Positions 26,194 through 34,842 of a stretch of 35,431 nucleotides of DNA are shown here, in pieces. The stretch comes from SAR116 cluster bacterium AG-313-A07 (lineage in GTDB: Bacteria > Pseudomonadota > Alphaproteobacteria > Thalassobaculales > Thalassobaculaceae). A program made the translations under genes and the position numbers. The notes under the pieces are model-generated. The model had not been told where the DNA came from. It ran no database searches and saw only the letters and a program-made list of their open reading frames with translations. Each line of letters begins with the position of its first letter. The stretch's first letter is position 1. The stretch lies in the NCBI GenBank assembly GCA_003284265.1, contig QBVV01000020.1, positions 1-35,431 of the forward strand, read 5' to 3'.

Positions 26194-27162
26194 TTATCCA
26201 AAACGAGATCCAATTTCCATTGGATTGCCACGGAGATACTCAACACTGGTCATTACTTTTTTGCCAGTTTTTTGCAGTTCTGTAATTTTTAAGACGCCTT
26301 TACCACAAGCTACTGTCAAGTTATTGGAAAGGATTGTACCAGCGTCCGTGACGGTACTATCAATATTCAATACAGAAGCTCTGTGGATCTTAATTCTTTC
26401 ACCATTCAAAACACCCCAAGCCCCTGGCCATGGATTTAATGCTCTGATTAATCGTTCTAGTTCATCTGCAGGTTTTGACCAATCGAGGTGTCCATCTTCT
26501 TTGGATAATTTTTTTGCATATATTGCGCCTTGATCATTCTGGGGAATTGCAGCAATTTTACCATTCGCAAAATCTATTAAGGTCCGGTTGATAAGATTAG
26601 CCCCAATAAATGCTAGGTCATCATGTAGAGAGGCTCCTGTAGTATGGCTATCTAAAGTAATTTTTTCGCAACTTAATATAGGACCTGTATCTAATCCTGG
26701 TTCCATTAACATTATACAAACGCCGCTCTTGTTATCGCCCTCCATAATTGCCCTTTGGATTGGAGCAGCGCCACGCCAGCGCGGGAGTAGTGAGGCATGT
26801 ATATTGAGGCATCCGAGTTTTGGAATTTTCAAAACTGCTGGCGGTAATATAAGTCCGTATGCAGCAACGACTAAAGCGTCCAAATTAAGGGATGATAACA
26901 TCTCTTGCGCTTCTGGTGTTTTTAGGGAATTGGGTGTGGTTACTAAAATACCCTGGTCTTCTGCAAATTTATGAATTGGCGTTTTTTGTAATTTCTTTCC
27001 TCTTCCTCCAGGTCTTGGCGGCTGAGTATAAACAATGCAAATATCATGGTTAGCTTCGATTAAACTGGCGAGCGCTGGTACCGAGAAATCGGGGGTCCCC
27101 ATATAACCTATTCTAAGTCGAGACCGGTTTTTGTAATTTAATTTTGACTTTTTACCCTTCAC
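26194..27162 (-). CDS. fmt: Methionyl-tRNA formyltransferase
   Basis: Fmt formylates initiator Met-tRNA with 10-formyltetrahydrofolate. The 322-residue protein has the IGYMGTPDFSVPAL N-terminal signature and the catalytic loop with the conserved N-x-H and SLLP elements (LNIHASLLPRWRGAAPIQ), then DTGPI and the C-terminal OB-like tRNA-binding domain with LNPWPGAW. About 15 basic residues precede the first conserved strand. def lies directly upstream, with its stop three bases from the fmt start, so the two are coupled. Def later removes the formyl group from the finished protein. Confidence 0.97.
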   Translation of the reverse strand: MKGKKSKLNYKNRSRLRIGYMGTPDFSVPALASLIEANHDICIVYTQPPRPGGRGKKLQKTPIHKFAEDQGILVTTPNSLKTPEAQEMLSSLNLDALVVAAYGLILPPAVLKIPKLGCLNIHASLLPRWRGAAPIQRAIMEGDNKSGVCIMLMEPGLDTGPILSCEKITLDSHTTGASLHDDLAFIGANLINRTLIDFANGKIAAIPQNDQGAIYAKKLSKEDGHLDWSKPADELERLIRALNPWPGAWGVLNGERIKIHRASVLNIDSTVTDAGTILSNNLTVACGKGVLKITELQKTGKKVMTSVEYLRGNPMEIGSRFG

Positions 27163-27165
27163 AGC

Positions 27166-27675
27166 TCAGCGTTCTTTCTTGGCTTTAACCATCTTTTTTA
27201 AGATCATATTCCGTTTAAGTGAAGACAGGTGATCAACAAAAAGAATACCATTGATGTGATCTATTTCATGTTGAATACACACAGCTAAAAGCCCCTCAGT
27301 GTCCATTATCTGTTGATTACCATTTTCATCTAAATATCTGACGCGGGCCGTTGACGGACGGCTGACATCGGCATAGTGCCCGGGGAGAGATAAGCAACCT
27401 TCTTCGTTAATAATTTCCTCTTTTGAGGTATCTATCAACTCTGGGTTTATCATTTTATATGGGGCGGGAGGCTCGTCTGTTCGCGCACAATCAACTACTA
27501 TTATTCTCTTTGTAATCCCAATCTGAGGAGCGGCCAGTCCAACACCTGGGGCGTTATACATAGTTTCAAGCATATCTTTCATAAGCTGCTTCTCTGCTTT
27601 CCCGACAGAAGTAACATGCAGGCATTTGGTTTTTAAAACTGGGTCAGGAGCCCAGACAATAGGTAATATAGTCAT
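27166..27675 (-). CDS. def: Peptide deformylase
   Basis: Def removes the N-formyl group from nascent proteins. The 169-residue protein has all three motifs: G-V-G-L-A-A-P-Q-I-G at 44-53, E-G-C-L-S-L with the metal ligand C94, and Q-H-E-I-D-H with H136, E137 and H140. The motif and length fit a bacterial type I deformylase. Its operon partner is fmt. The 5' side is a 144-base divergent region shared with rmuC. Confidence 0.98.
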   Translation of the reverse strand: MTILPIVWAPDPVLKTKCLHVTSVGKAEKQLMKDMLETMYNAPGVGLAAPQIGITKRIIVVDCARTDEPPAPYKMINPELIDTSKEEIINEEGCLSLPGHYADVSRPSTARVRYLDENGNQQIMDTEGLLAVCIQHEIDHINGILFVDHLSSLKRNMILKKMVKAKKER

Positions 27676-27825
27676 CGTTTCTTACCAATAATTAACAGAC
27701 TATTTTCCGTAAGGGATGATATTGTATTCGTCAAGTCCAGAGCCAAACTGCAGGATACTGGACGGGTGGATCATCACAATATATTGTATCTTTTTTTATA
27801 GTTCTCTCGATATGGAGTTGTGTTG

Positions 27826-29016
27826 GTGGATCCACTTCTTCTCGTTGTTAGTGTTACATTGGCCTCGGTCGTGGGCCTTTTTATTTATCTTTTATTCCGT
27901 CAAAGTAGAGCTCCAAATAAAATAATAGAAGAGTTAGCTGGTAATGCCAGAAGCACAAGCGATATCGTAGCAAGATTGGCTGAGTCGCAGGCGGAGTTGA
28001 CAGGACGTCTAGCTCAGATATCTGAGAGCCAAGTGGCACATCAATCAAAAATTGCAGAGTTGATGCAAACTCAGGAAAAAGAAGTTACAAAAAAACTTGA
28101 AGAACGCCTCAGTGAGATGATGAAGAGTTTTGGTGAAGGGATGGAGAAATCCCGAGTTTCTCAGCAAAATACGATGGGTGAGCTTAAAGAGCGTCTAGTG
28201 CTCATCGATGCCGCTCAAAAAAATATTGAGGAATTATCGAGTCAAGTAGTTGGTTTACAAGATATATTATCTAACAAACAAGCTCGTGGGGCTTTTGGTG
28301 AAATACAACTAGCGGATCTCGTTAAATCCATTATGCCCCCGAATGCCTACGTATTTCAAGCTACAGTTGCGGGTAATAGAAGGGTAGATTGTTTGCTCAC
28401 TTTACCAAATCCACCAGGGCCCATAGCGATTGACGCTAAATTCCCGTTAGAGAGTTACCGTACTCTAATTGATTCCAAGGACGAAAATGATAAGAAGCTA
28501 GCGCGCAAAGCTCTAGCTAGCGATGTTTTAAAGCATGTAAAGGATATTTCGGAAAAGTACATCATACCCGGTGAAACCGCGGAATCTGCACTTATGTTTC
28601 TGCCATCAGAAGCGGTTTATGCTGAGCTGCACGCAAATTTGGCTGATGTAGTGGAGAAATCATGGAAATCAAAAGTTTGGATAGTTTCTCCAACTACATT
28701 AATGGCAACGCTTAATACGATTCGGGCTGTATTAAAGGATGCCCAAATGCGAGAACAGGCTCATGTGATACAAAAAGAGGTCTCCCTTATGTTAACAGAC
28801 GTGGAACGTCTTGATGGTCGTGTTGGCAAATTGGAAACTCACTTTAGGCTAGCAGAGGAAGATATTAGACACATCAGAGTTTCAGCAGATAAGCTCACAA
28901 AACGTGGAGGTAAGATAGAAGACATAGAGGTTGGGGACCCAAAACAGGAACACGCCAGTCCGCTGAGTGAAAAAAGTCAGCCAATAATTAAGCTTCATGG
29001 TGGAAAAGATTTTTAG
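27826..29016 (+). CDS. rmuC: DNA recombination protein RmuC homologue
   Basis: RmuC-family proteins limit inversions at short inverted repeats and are predicted nucleases. The protein of about 396 residues opens with one N-terminal membrane helix (DPLLLVVSVTLASVVGLFIY), then a long coiled-coil region (about residues 35-140, rich in Glu, Lys and Gln) and the RmuC domain with GAFGEIQLADLV and the conserved IAIDAKFPLESY catalytic-type segment. The start is a choice among GTG 27820, TTG 27823 and GTG 27826; a GGAG site eight bases upstream favours 27826. It is divergent from def. Confidence 0.94.
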   Translation: MDPLLLVVSVTLASVVGLFIYLLFRQSRAPNKIIEELAGNARSTSDIVARLAESQAELTGRLAQISESQVAHQSKIAELMQTQEKEVTKKLEERLSEMMKSFGEGMEKSRVSQQNTMGELKERLVLIDAAQKNIEELSSQVVGLQDILSNKQARGAFGEIQLADLVKSIMPPNAYVFQATVAGNRRVDCLLTLPNPPGPIAIDAKFPLESYRTLIDSKDENDKKLARKALASDVLKHVKDISEKYIIPGETAESALMFLPSEAVYAELHANLADVVEKSWKSKVWIVSPTTLMATLNTIRAVLKDAQMREQAHVIQKEVSLMLTDVERLDGRVGKLETHFRLAEEDIRHIRVSADKLTKRGGKIEDIEVGDPKQEHASPLSEKSQPIIKLHGGKDF

Positions 29017-29110
29017 CCCTATATTAGGTCTTTCTAACCGTTTACGTTTATAAATTTGACCATAAAAAGCAATCTAGCTTGATTTATTTTTGTGATCTGT
29101 TGTCTTGAGT

Positions 29111-29692
29111 CTATGTAACCGGGTCTTCACCTTCTGCAAATAGAATTATCGAATTGGCTTCCTCTAACGTAAATTTGCGCCAACCTCTTCGGTCCCGTTT
29201 AGGTTCCGGTATTAATTGCATTCTTAACCATCTCAAAAGAGTATCACGATGAACTCCTGCTCTCTTGGCTACAATACTTGTTGTTAAGTATTTAGGCATG
29301 TAAGAAGCATCTTGTGGAGAACCCTTATATAAATCAGTTTTTCCTAGTTTTTGTTTGATTTCTTTGAAGGGATCTCTTGTTACCCCTCTCTTAAATGCTT
29401 GTTCAAACGTTTTATCAGCTTCATCCATTTGGTTTTGCTCGATAAGTATATTGATGTAACTTAGCCAGTACTGTGGTATGTCTGGATTGCTCTTGATGGC
29501 AGTTTCAAAAAATGCGATGGCCTGATCAACGTTTCCGTTGGTATAGGCCAAAACACCCATATTATGGTTAGCATCTGGATGGTGAGGTTTTCCCTTTAAA
29601 ATTGCTGTATAGTAGGATGTTGCTTTTTGAAAATGCCCAGCCTTCTGTGCCGCTATAGCTTGATTCAAAGCTTCATTTATACTTATTTCCAA
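29111..29692 (-). CDS. TPR protein with C-terminal MerR-type helix-turn-helix
   Basis: Two modules can be seen. Residues about 2-110 (from the TTG at 29692) are TPR repeats: NEALNQAIAAQKAGHFQKA, then HPDANHNMGVLAYTNGNVDQ and WLSYINILIEQNQMDEAD, with the usual W/L-G-Y-A-F-A-P pattern. The last 60 residues are a MerR-like HTH: YLTTSIVAKRAGVHRDTLLRWLR plus the wing-like RRGWRKFTLEEAN. TPRs bind protein partners and MerR-type HTHs bind DNA, so this may be a DNA-bound adaptor. The frame stays open to 29833, but the upstream 47 codons are translated repeat tract and look non-coding; alternative starts are ATG 29749 and ATG 29833. Confidence 0.75.
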   Translation of the reverse strand: MEISINEALNQAIAAQKAGHFQKATSYYTAILKGKPHHPDANHNMGVLAYTNGNVDQAIAFFETAIKSNPDIPQYWLSYINILIEQNQMDEADKTFEQAFKRGVTRDPFKEIKQKLGKTDLYKGSPQDASYMPKYLTTSIVAKRAGVHRDTLLRWLRMQLIPEPKRDRRGWRKFTLEEANSIILFAEGEDPVT

Positions 29693-29738
29693 AGACTTTA
29701 TCCAATTATAAGTAATCCCCCGACTAGAACTATACACG

Positions 29739-29804
29739 TATGTACTCATAAATACAAATACATGTAAACATATGTAACTTTGTATGACTATATGTAAATA
29801 TGTA
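29739..29804. repeat. Tract of ATGTA repeats upstream of the TPR-MerR gene
   Basis: ATGTA starts at 29740, 29762, 29772, 29792 and 29800, with a related TGTATG at 29781. The 29762, 29772 and 29792 copies are 10 or 20 bases apart, about one or two helical turns. A perfect palindrome TACATGTA lies at 29759-29766. On the coding strand of the gene the tract reads as repeated TACAT. It directly precedes the TPR-MerR coding region and could be its operator. Confidence 0.5.
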
Positions 29805-29902
29805 GAAAGAAATATACTATTATTAACAATCATGTCCCAATCTGGTTTATGTGCTCGAGGATAATTGACTCAAATAAAATCAAAGAGATATCAATTCTTA
29901 TA

Positions 29903-29918
29903 ATGGTGGAATCACCAT
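29903..29918. terminator. Hairpin ATGGTG-GAAT-CACCAT downstream of the MATE/ANK-like gene
   Basis: Perfect 6-base arms with a 4-base loop, 47 bases beyond the stop of the minus-strand gene 29965-31284. There is no T-run after it on the minus strand, so it is a weak terminator candidate. Confidence 0.25.
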
Positions 29919-29964
29919 AAGCAAATTTAACAATACTGACACGAGTTGAAGCGTTAATCCCATC

Positions 29965-31284
29965 CTAACCAAATAATCCACCTTGCCAACGCTCGGCATA
30001 GAGGACTTTGCAACCTAAAATGATCGTTTCGCTAGTAAAAGCGCCGATTAAGGCTGTAACTCCAACCACAGCCCCATTGACGTCAGAAAAGGAGAGCGCT
30101 ATTAGGCCGGTTGCACAAACTGCTAATATTCGGGCAACCGAAGCAAAAGCAATGGCCCCAGTTTTACGACTAGCAAGCAGTTGTCCGCGAGTATATGCCG
30201 CTGCAGTCATGCTTAATGCCAACAGAGGCGTCAATAATAGAGCTGGTGTAATATAATTTACCATGGAAAGTGGCAAACCCATCACATTCTCTAATGCATA
30301 TTGACGTATTGTTTCATTATAAAATGTGCACATAAGCAACGTGAATATGATAGCGAGATGAACGGTAAATTTTCCAATCACGATGGCATCAGAACGGTTA
30401 TTGGTTAGCGTTTGTACTGCTTGTGTTAGGTTCCTTAGAGGACCCAAAATAACCCGCATCATTGCATCCAAAACGCCGAAAGCAGCTAAGGCAAGTTCGG
30501 GTCGTAGCAATCGACCCAAGAAAAAGCTTGCAGTAAATGCGACACCACTTTCTGCTATTTGCATCAGTATAACGGGCCAACCGAATCGCCATAGTTCCCT
30601 ATATTTTGGCAAGGGTTCGCTGTTGGTAGGTAAGTTCAAATAATATTTTCGGGCGGCGAATACCGCGTAAAAGCTTTCAATTGCAATACATGCAGTCAAC
30701 GCCACCATACCAATCAGTGCACCACTTCTGCTGCTTTGTAACCCGGTCAAAATAGCAAATAATCCCATCAACCGGATCATGGTTCCTAAAGTTACCAGTG
30801 TAGTGCGTCGATTAAGCATTAATAATGCGTATGATAGTGACCGGAAAAATACGCATGGTACGATAAGCGTTGAGATGAGTACGCATAACTGCGCCTCTTT
30901 AGCTACCGCCTCGCTAACACCGAATGCTAGAATAAAAAAACTAATGCCTAAAGGTGTTAATGCGATCAGAGCCCATAGCCATCCGACGAGGAGAAACGTT
31001 TGTGTGCTGAAAATAAATAGTCGGATAACAGAAGCTCTGTCACGAATAAAAGAGATAGCTACAAATTGACAGGCCCATACCGGGCTGCCCAAAGTAGCGT
31101 GTAAATAAAAAGCAATGCTGTATGCTGCCAGTATGGGTTCTGGATCGGGCATCCGCGCAAGAAAGGCCGAGATAATCGCATGTGAGAGCATGTGTAATTC
31201 GGCCATAAAGATTAATGGCGTAAAGAACCGATATGCTTCTTTTATGGTAACGGTTGAACGGCTTGTAGCAATCTCTTTTTTCAA
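29965..31284 (-). CDS. MATE/ANK-like polytopic membrane protein
   Basis: A 439-residue hydrophobic protein with about 12 membrane segments and the internal pseudo-repeat expected of the MATE/MOP flippase superfamily. The segment LSHAIISAFLARMPDPEPILAAY resembles the progressive-ankylosis (ANK)-type and multidrug/oligosaccharide exporter proteins. No partner gene is adjacent; it is divergent from the MmgE/PrpD gene across a 337-base gap and is followed by the TPR-MerR gene. It could export a small solute or lipid-linked intermediate. The family assignment is by pattern only. Confidence 0.7.
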   Translation of the reverse strand: MKKEIATSRSTVTIKEAYRFFTPLIFMAELHMLSHAIISAFLARMPDPEPILAAYSIAFYLHATLGSPVWACQFVAISFIRDRASVIRLFIFSTQTFLLVGWLWALIALTPLGISFFILAFGVSEAVAKEAQLCVLISTLIVPCVFFRSLSYALLMLNRRTTLVTLGTMIRLMGLFAILTGLQSSRSGALIGMVALTACIAIESFYAVFAARKYYLNLPTNSEPLPKYRELWRFGWPVILMQIAESGVAFTASFFLGRLLRPELALAAFGVLDAMMRVILGPLRNLTQAVQTLTNNRSDAIVIGKFTVHLAIIFTLLMCTFYNETIRQYALENVMGLPLSMVNYITPALLLTPLLALSMTAAAYTRGQLLASRKTGAIAFASVARILAVCATGLIALSFSDVNGAVVGVTALIGAFTSETIILGCKVLYAERWQGGLFG

Positions 31285-31348
31285 TTGGTATCCCTGTTCA
31301 GTCGATCAAAAGAGAACTGCTGCACTGGCAGTTTGAAGACATAAATTA

Positions 31349-31368
31349 TTAATAGTCGTAACTATTAA
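31349..31368. promoter_or_regulatory. Perfect dyad with 8-base arms upstream of the MATE-like gene
   Basis: TTAATAGT and ACTATTAA flank a 4-base centre CGTA, 65 bases upstream of the minus-strand gene start. It is an operator-like site without an identified regulator. Confidence 0.35.
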
Positions 31369-31453
31369 CATTGCTAAATAAAAGTGCAACTGGCACGCAT
31401 GAGACAATTGACTTATTAATCTAGCAGAATTCGCGCATAAAGTTAGAAGTAAA

Positions 31454-31588
31454 ATGAGTAATAACCTAACCACGTCATTTACTAGGGTCCTGCTTTCAAG
31501 TGCCAGCAGTAAGCGGTTCGTTAAATACCTACTGGATAAAACATTTCGGTCAATTGACCTTGGCGTCCCAACACCTTATTTTATATAG
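31454..31588 (+). CDS. Possible small protein, 44 residues
   Basis: The ATG at 31454 opens a 44-codon frame ending at TAG 31586-31588. The peptide is basic (several Arg and Lys in the centre) and ends in GVPTPYFI. It has a weak AGAAG ribosome site. The frame is open further upstream to 31412 without another ATG, so it could also be a remnant of a longer gene. I do not recognise it; coding status is doubtful. Confidence 0.25.
   Translation: MSNNLTTSFTRVLLSSASSKRFVKYLLDKTFRSIDLGVPTPYFI
31548..31559. promoter_or_regulatory. Perfect palindrome GGTCAATTGACC upstream of the MmgE/PrpD operon
   Basis: A 12-base perfect dyad ending 62 bases before the preferred ATG at 31622. Its position fits an operator for the catabolic operon. 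It overlaps the end of the doubtful small ORF 31454-31588. Confidence 0.35.
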
Positions 31589-31621
31589 AAAACTCAACAA
31601 CTCGTTACGGAAGGTTTGTCG

Positions 31622-33028
31622 ATGTCAGAAACCAAACAACTTGCAGAATTTGTAGCAAATCTGTCGTTTGATGACTTGCCCATTGAAGTGGTGGAGCGCA
31701 TTAAATTTTTGATTATGGACACTGTAGGTATTTCCATTCGAGCCATGCACGACTCAGAGTCTACTCCTAGTCTTCTGGCTGCGAGTCAGGTGATGGGTTA
31801 TCTTGGTGGTCAATGTAAGGTAATCGGTACACACAATAAATACACGCCTGCCGGTGCAGCTATGATCAATGGCACACTTGCTCACAGCCTTGACTTTGAT
31901 GATACGCACGCAGCTGGTTCTATTCACGCTAGTGCCCCAATAATACCCGCGGCGTTAGCAGCGGCTGAGATGGTCGGAGCCGATGGAAAAAAGGTCATTA
32001 CTGCGATAGCTGCTGGCTATGAAGTCCAAATTCGTCTTAGCTTATCGCTCAATCCCTCAGATCACTATAAACGTGGATATCATCCGTCAGCTACGTGTGG
32101 AACATTCGGGGCGGCAGCAGCGGCGGGTTTAATTTTTGGTCTTAATGCTGACGATATCGCCAGTGCTTTTGGAATAGCTGAATGCCAAACGTCAGGATCG
32201 ATGAGGTTTTTAGCTGATGGCGCGTGGACTAAGAGATTTCAGGTTGGTTATTCTGGTCACAATGGTTTGATAGCCGCGACGTTAGCAAAGGAAGGCTTTG
32301 TTGGTCCAATGGGGTCAATAGAAGGCAAAGATGGTTTTCTACAATCTTATGCACCTAGCCCCGATATCAGTCGGGCATCAGCAGATCTTGGCGCTGTCTG
32401 GGAAACCATGAATATCGCAGTTAAACCCTATCCATCCTGCAGGTACAGTCACTCCGCAATGGGTGCTATAGCTGCAATGCGGACCGAGAATAATATCTCT
32501 ATAGAAGACGTTGAAAAAGTTGAGGTAGGCTTGCCCCATACGGGATGGAGAATAATAGGCGAAACAGATGAAAGTAAAAGAAAGCCAACGGGTGCAGTTG
32601 ACGGCCAGTTTTCGATGCCATTTTGTGGTGCAGTAGTTTTAAGAGAAGGGACAATGGGCTGGGATGATTATGATAAACACCTCAATGATAATGACACCTT
32701 AGCACTTGCAGCAAAATTTACTACGGTGACAGACCCGTGGGCGGAATCAGAATATCCAGACAATATGGCCGGGATTGTTCGAATAAAAACATCAAGAGAC
32801 AGTTTTGAGCATAGCGTTACAGTGCCAAAGGGTGAGCCTGAAAATTTTATGACAGACGCAGAGGCTCGCTCTAAATTTGATGATCTGGTTGCTCCTTATT
32901 TAAGTGAGGATCAAAGAAACGCATTAGTAAGCGAAATGTTAACAATTGAAAAATCAAGTTCAGTGGATGCGATGTTGGATTTGACGTGCTCAGGTGAGCG
33001 AGGACTTCGAATGGCAGGCGAGGATTGA
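31622..33028 (+). CDS. MmgE/PrpD family protein
   Basis: A 468-residue protein with the MmgE/PrpD fold, which includes 2-methylcitrate dehydratase, cis-aconitate decarboxylase and related lyases. Recognisable parts are HSLDFDDTHAAGSIHASAPI (the conserved D-F-D-D-T-H element), AGYEVQIRL, GYHPSATCGTFGAAAAAG and KPYPSCRYSH. The ATG at 31622 has a GGAAGG ribosome site 7 bases upstream; the TTG at 31616 is a poor alternative. It leads a three-gene run with the MaoC hydratase (start 33039) and the acyl-CoA dehydrogenase. Family members without prpB/prpC nearby usually act on other hydroxyacids, so I do not call it prpD. Confidence 0.92.
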   Translation: MSETKQLAEFVANLSFDDLPIEVVERIKFLIMDTVGISIRAMHDSESTPSLLAASQVMGYLGGQCKVIGTHNKYTPAGAAMINGTLAHSLDFDDTHAAGSIHASAPIIPAALAAAEMVGADGKKVITAIAAGYEVQIRLSLSLNPSDHYKRGYHPSATCGTFGAAAAAGLIFGLNADDIASAFGIAECQTSGSMRFLADGAWTKRFQVGYSGHNGLIAATLAKEGFVGPMGSIEGKDGFLQSYAPSPDISRASADLGAVWETMNIAVKPYPSCRYSHSAMGAIAAMRTENNISIEDVEKVEVGLPHTGWRIIGETDESKRKPTGAVDGQFSMPFCGAVVLREGTMGWDDYDKHLNDNDTLALAAKFTTVTDPWAESEYPDNMAGIVRIKTSRDSFEHSVTVPKGEPENFMTDAEARSKFDDLVAPYLSEDQRNALVSEMLTIEKSSSVDAMLDLTCSGERGLRMAGED

Positions 33029-33038
33029 GAGTAAAAAG

Positions 33039-33557
33039 ATGGTTTATGGAAGTACTCCTATAACAGATAAAACAGGCAAGAGGCGTTTTAGAGAAGACAT
33101 CGGCCGTAATTTCGAAGACTTTGTTATCGGTGATATATATGAACATCGCCCCGGCCGTACTATCAGTGAGGCGGATAACACGTGGTTCACTCTTTTAACA
33201 ATGAATACACACCCGCTTCATTTTGATAAGGAATATGTAAAAGATAGTGAATTTGGGCAAATTTTGGTTAATTCTTGCCTCACCTTATCCATTGTCGCAG
33301 GCATGAGTGTGAGTGATGTTAGCCAAAAGGCTATCGCAAACCTTGGTTGGACGGATATTAAATTACCCGCTCCCGTATTTATTGGCGATACTATTTATGC
33401 AGAGTCCGAAGTGGTAGATAAAAGAGAATCAAATTCGAGACCAACACAGGGTATCGTCTCAATTAAAACACGTGGAACTAAGGCCGATGGCACAGTATTT
33501 ATGACTTTTGACCGATCGATGCTGGTCGCAAAACAGGGACACGGTATAGATAAATAA
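33039..33557 (+). CDS. MaoC-like hydratase
   Basis: A 172-residue single hot-dog hydratase. The catalytic element is N-T-H-P-L-H-F-D in TISEADNTWFTLLTMNTHPL, with the conserved histidine and aspartate, and the following SEFGQILVN segment and the ADGTVFMTFDRSML strand fit the MaoC family. Relatives include mesaconyl-CoA hydratases. The frame is open from 32994, overlapping the MmgE/PrpD end, but the ATG at 33039 with GAGAG upstream is the better start. It lies 10 bases after the MmgE/PrpD stop and 44 before the acyl-CoA dehydrogenase, so the three are probably one operon. Confidence 0.9.
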   Translation: MVYGSTPITDKTGKRRFREDIGRNFEDFVIGDIYEHRPGRTISEADNTWFTLLTMNTHPLHFDKEYVKDSEFGQILVNSCLTLSIVAGMSVSDVSQKAIANLGWTDIKLPAPVFIGDTIYAESEVVDKRESNSRPTQGIVSIKTRGTKADGTVFMTFDRSMLVAKQGHGIDK

Positions 33558-33601
33558 CATTAAAATCGTAATCTAATTATTTAAATGAGAGAAATAGAAA
33601 A

Positions 33602-34777
33602 ATGGCTGTAGCAGAGGATTTCACGATTGAGGAAAAAGAAGAACAAGAACGCATGGTTCTTGAGAGTGTTGACAGGTTCTTAGAACGGGATGTTGAACCC
33701 TTTGCTCACGACTTGGAAGCCGATGATACATACCCCCAGGAAATTGTCGATAAAATGGTGGATATGGGGCTTTTTGGAGCAACCATTGGCATGGAGTATG
33801 GTGGTCTCGGTCTATCAGTCTCGACCTACGCAAAAATTGTTGAACGTGTATCGACTGTGTGGATGTCGGTATCGGGTATATTTAACTCTCATCTCATTAT
33901 GGCTGCCGCTGTTGAACGTTCAGGTACCGAGGAACAGAAGGCAAAATGGTTACCAAAATTCGCATCTGGGGAGCTTCGAGGCGGGATAGCATTAACCGAA
34001 CCGGATGCGGGTACTGATTTGCAGGGTATCAGGACTAGAGCTGATAAATCAGGTAACGGCTATTCGTTAAATGGTGCTAAGACCTGGATAAGTAATGCCG
34101 TAGAAGGTGGGGTATTGGCTATTCTTGCTAAAACAAACCCTGAGGCTGAACCAAGACATAAAGGAATGAGTCTCTTTCTTGTCGAGAAAAGTTCCGAATT
34201 TAAAGTTGATAAGCGCATGAAAAAACTTGGTTACAAAGGCATCGACTCGGGCGAATTCGTGATGGAGGATTTATTTGTACCGGGTGAAAATTTAATAGGT
34301 GGTGCGGAGGGGCGCGGGCTTCAACAAATCCTAGGTGGGCTAGAGCTTGGCAGAATAAACGTTGCAGCGCGGGGTGTTGGAATAGCGAAAGCTTGCCTCT
34401 TAAAGTCGGTTGAGTATTCTCAACTGCGAAAAACGTTTGGAAAATCTATTTGTGAGCATCAATCTATCCAAATTAAATTAGCTGATATGGCAACTCAAGT
34501 GGAATCTGCGCGATTGCTGACAGAGCAGGCCGCGCTGGCATATGATCGTGGGGAGCGGTGCGATATGGAAGCTGGAATGGCAAAATTGGTGGCGAGTGAA
34601 GCGGCTCTATCTAATAGTCTGGAAGCTATGCGGCTACACGGTGCTTATGGATACTCAAAGGAATTTGATATCGAGCGATATTATAGAGACGCTCCTTTAC
34701 TGGCTATCGGCGAAGGCACTAACGAGTTGCAAAAGCTTATTATAGCAAAGCAATTGCTGGCGCGTAATCCAGTTTGA
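33602..34777 (+). CDS. Acyl-CoA dehydrogenase
   Basis: A 391-residue FAD-dependent acyl-CoA dehydrogenase. The N-terminal helical domain, the beta-domain with the flavin-contact ALTEPDAGTDLQG (130-142) and TWISNA, and the C-terminal helices are in order. The catalytic base is in G370-E371-G-T-N-E, the usual position for short- and medium-chain type enzymes. It would make the 2,3-enoyl-CoA that the adjacent MaoC protein can hydrate. The substrate is not readable. The AGAGAAATAG stretch before the ATG is a reasonable ribosome site. Confidence 0.95.
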   Translation: MAVAEDFTIEEKEEQERMVLESVDRFLERDVEPFAHDLEADDTYPQEIVDKMVDMGLFGATIGMEYGGLGLSVSTYAKIVERVSTVWMSVSGIFNSHLIMAAAVERSGTEEQKAKWLPKFASGELRGGIALTEPDAGTDLQGIRTRADKSGNGYSLNGAKTWISNAVEGGVLAILAKTNPEAEPRHKGMSLFLVEKSSEFKVDKRMKKLGYKGIDSGEFVMEDLFVPGENLIGGAEGRGLQQILGGLELGRINVAARGVGIAKACLLKSVEYSQLRKTFGKSICEHQSIQIKLADMATQVESARLLTEQAALAYDRGERCDMEAGMAKLVASEAALSNSLEAMRLHGAYGYSKEFDIERYYRDAPLLAIGEGTNELQKLIIAKQLLARNPV

Positions 34778-34842
34778 ATTAAGAGATTCTCTGTGAAATA
34801 TTAGATAGTAACAGAATCCAAATGAGAAAATCGTACTCGGAG

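Larger units (their letters stand above)
31285..31621. promoter_or_regulatory. 337-base divergent intergenic region upstream of the MATE-like and MmgE/PrpD genes
   Basis: The gap holds several dyads: AACTGC/GCAGTT (31315-31333), an 8-base-arm dyad TTAATAGT-CGTA-ACTATTAA (31349-31368) and the palindrome GGTCAATTGACC (31548-31559). A small ORF (31454-31588) lies between them. CAATTGAC occurs twice (31405-31412 and within 31548-31559). Confidence 0.45.

Noticed and set aside
27735..27763. Inverted repeat GTCCAG/CTGGAC in the def-rmuC gap
   Set aside because: Short arms far apart; may be chance and gives no clear operator.
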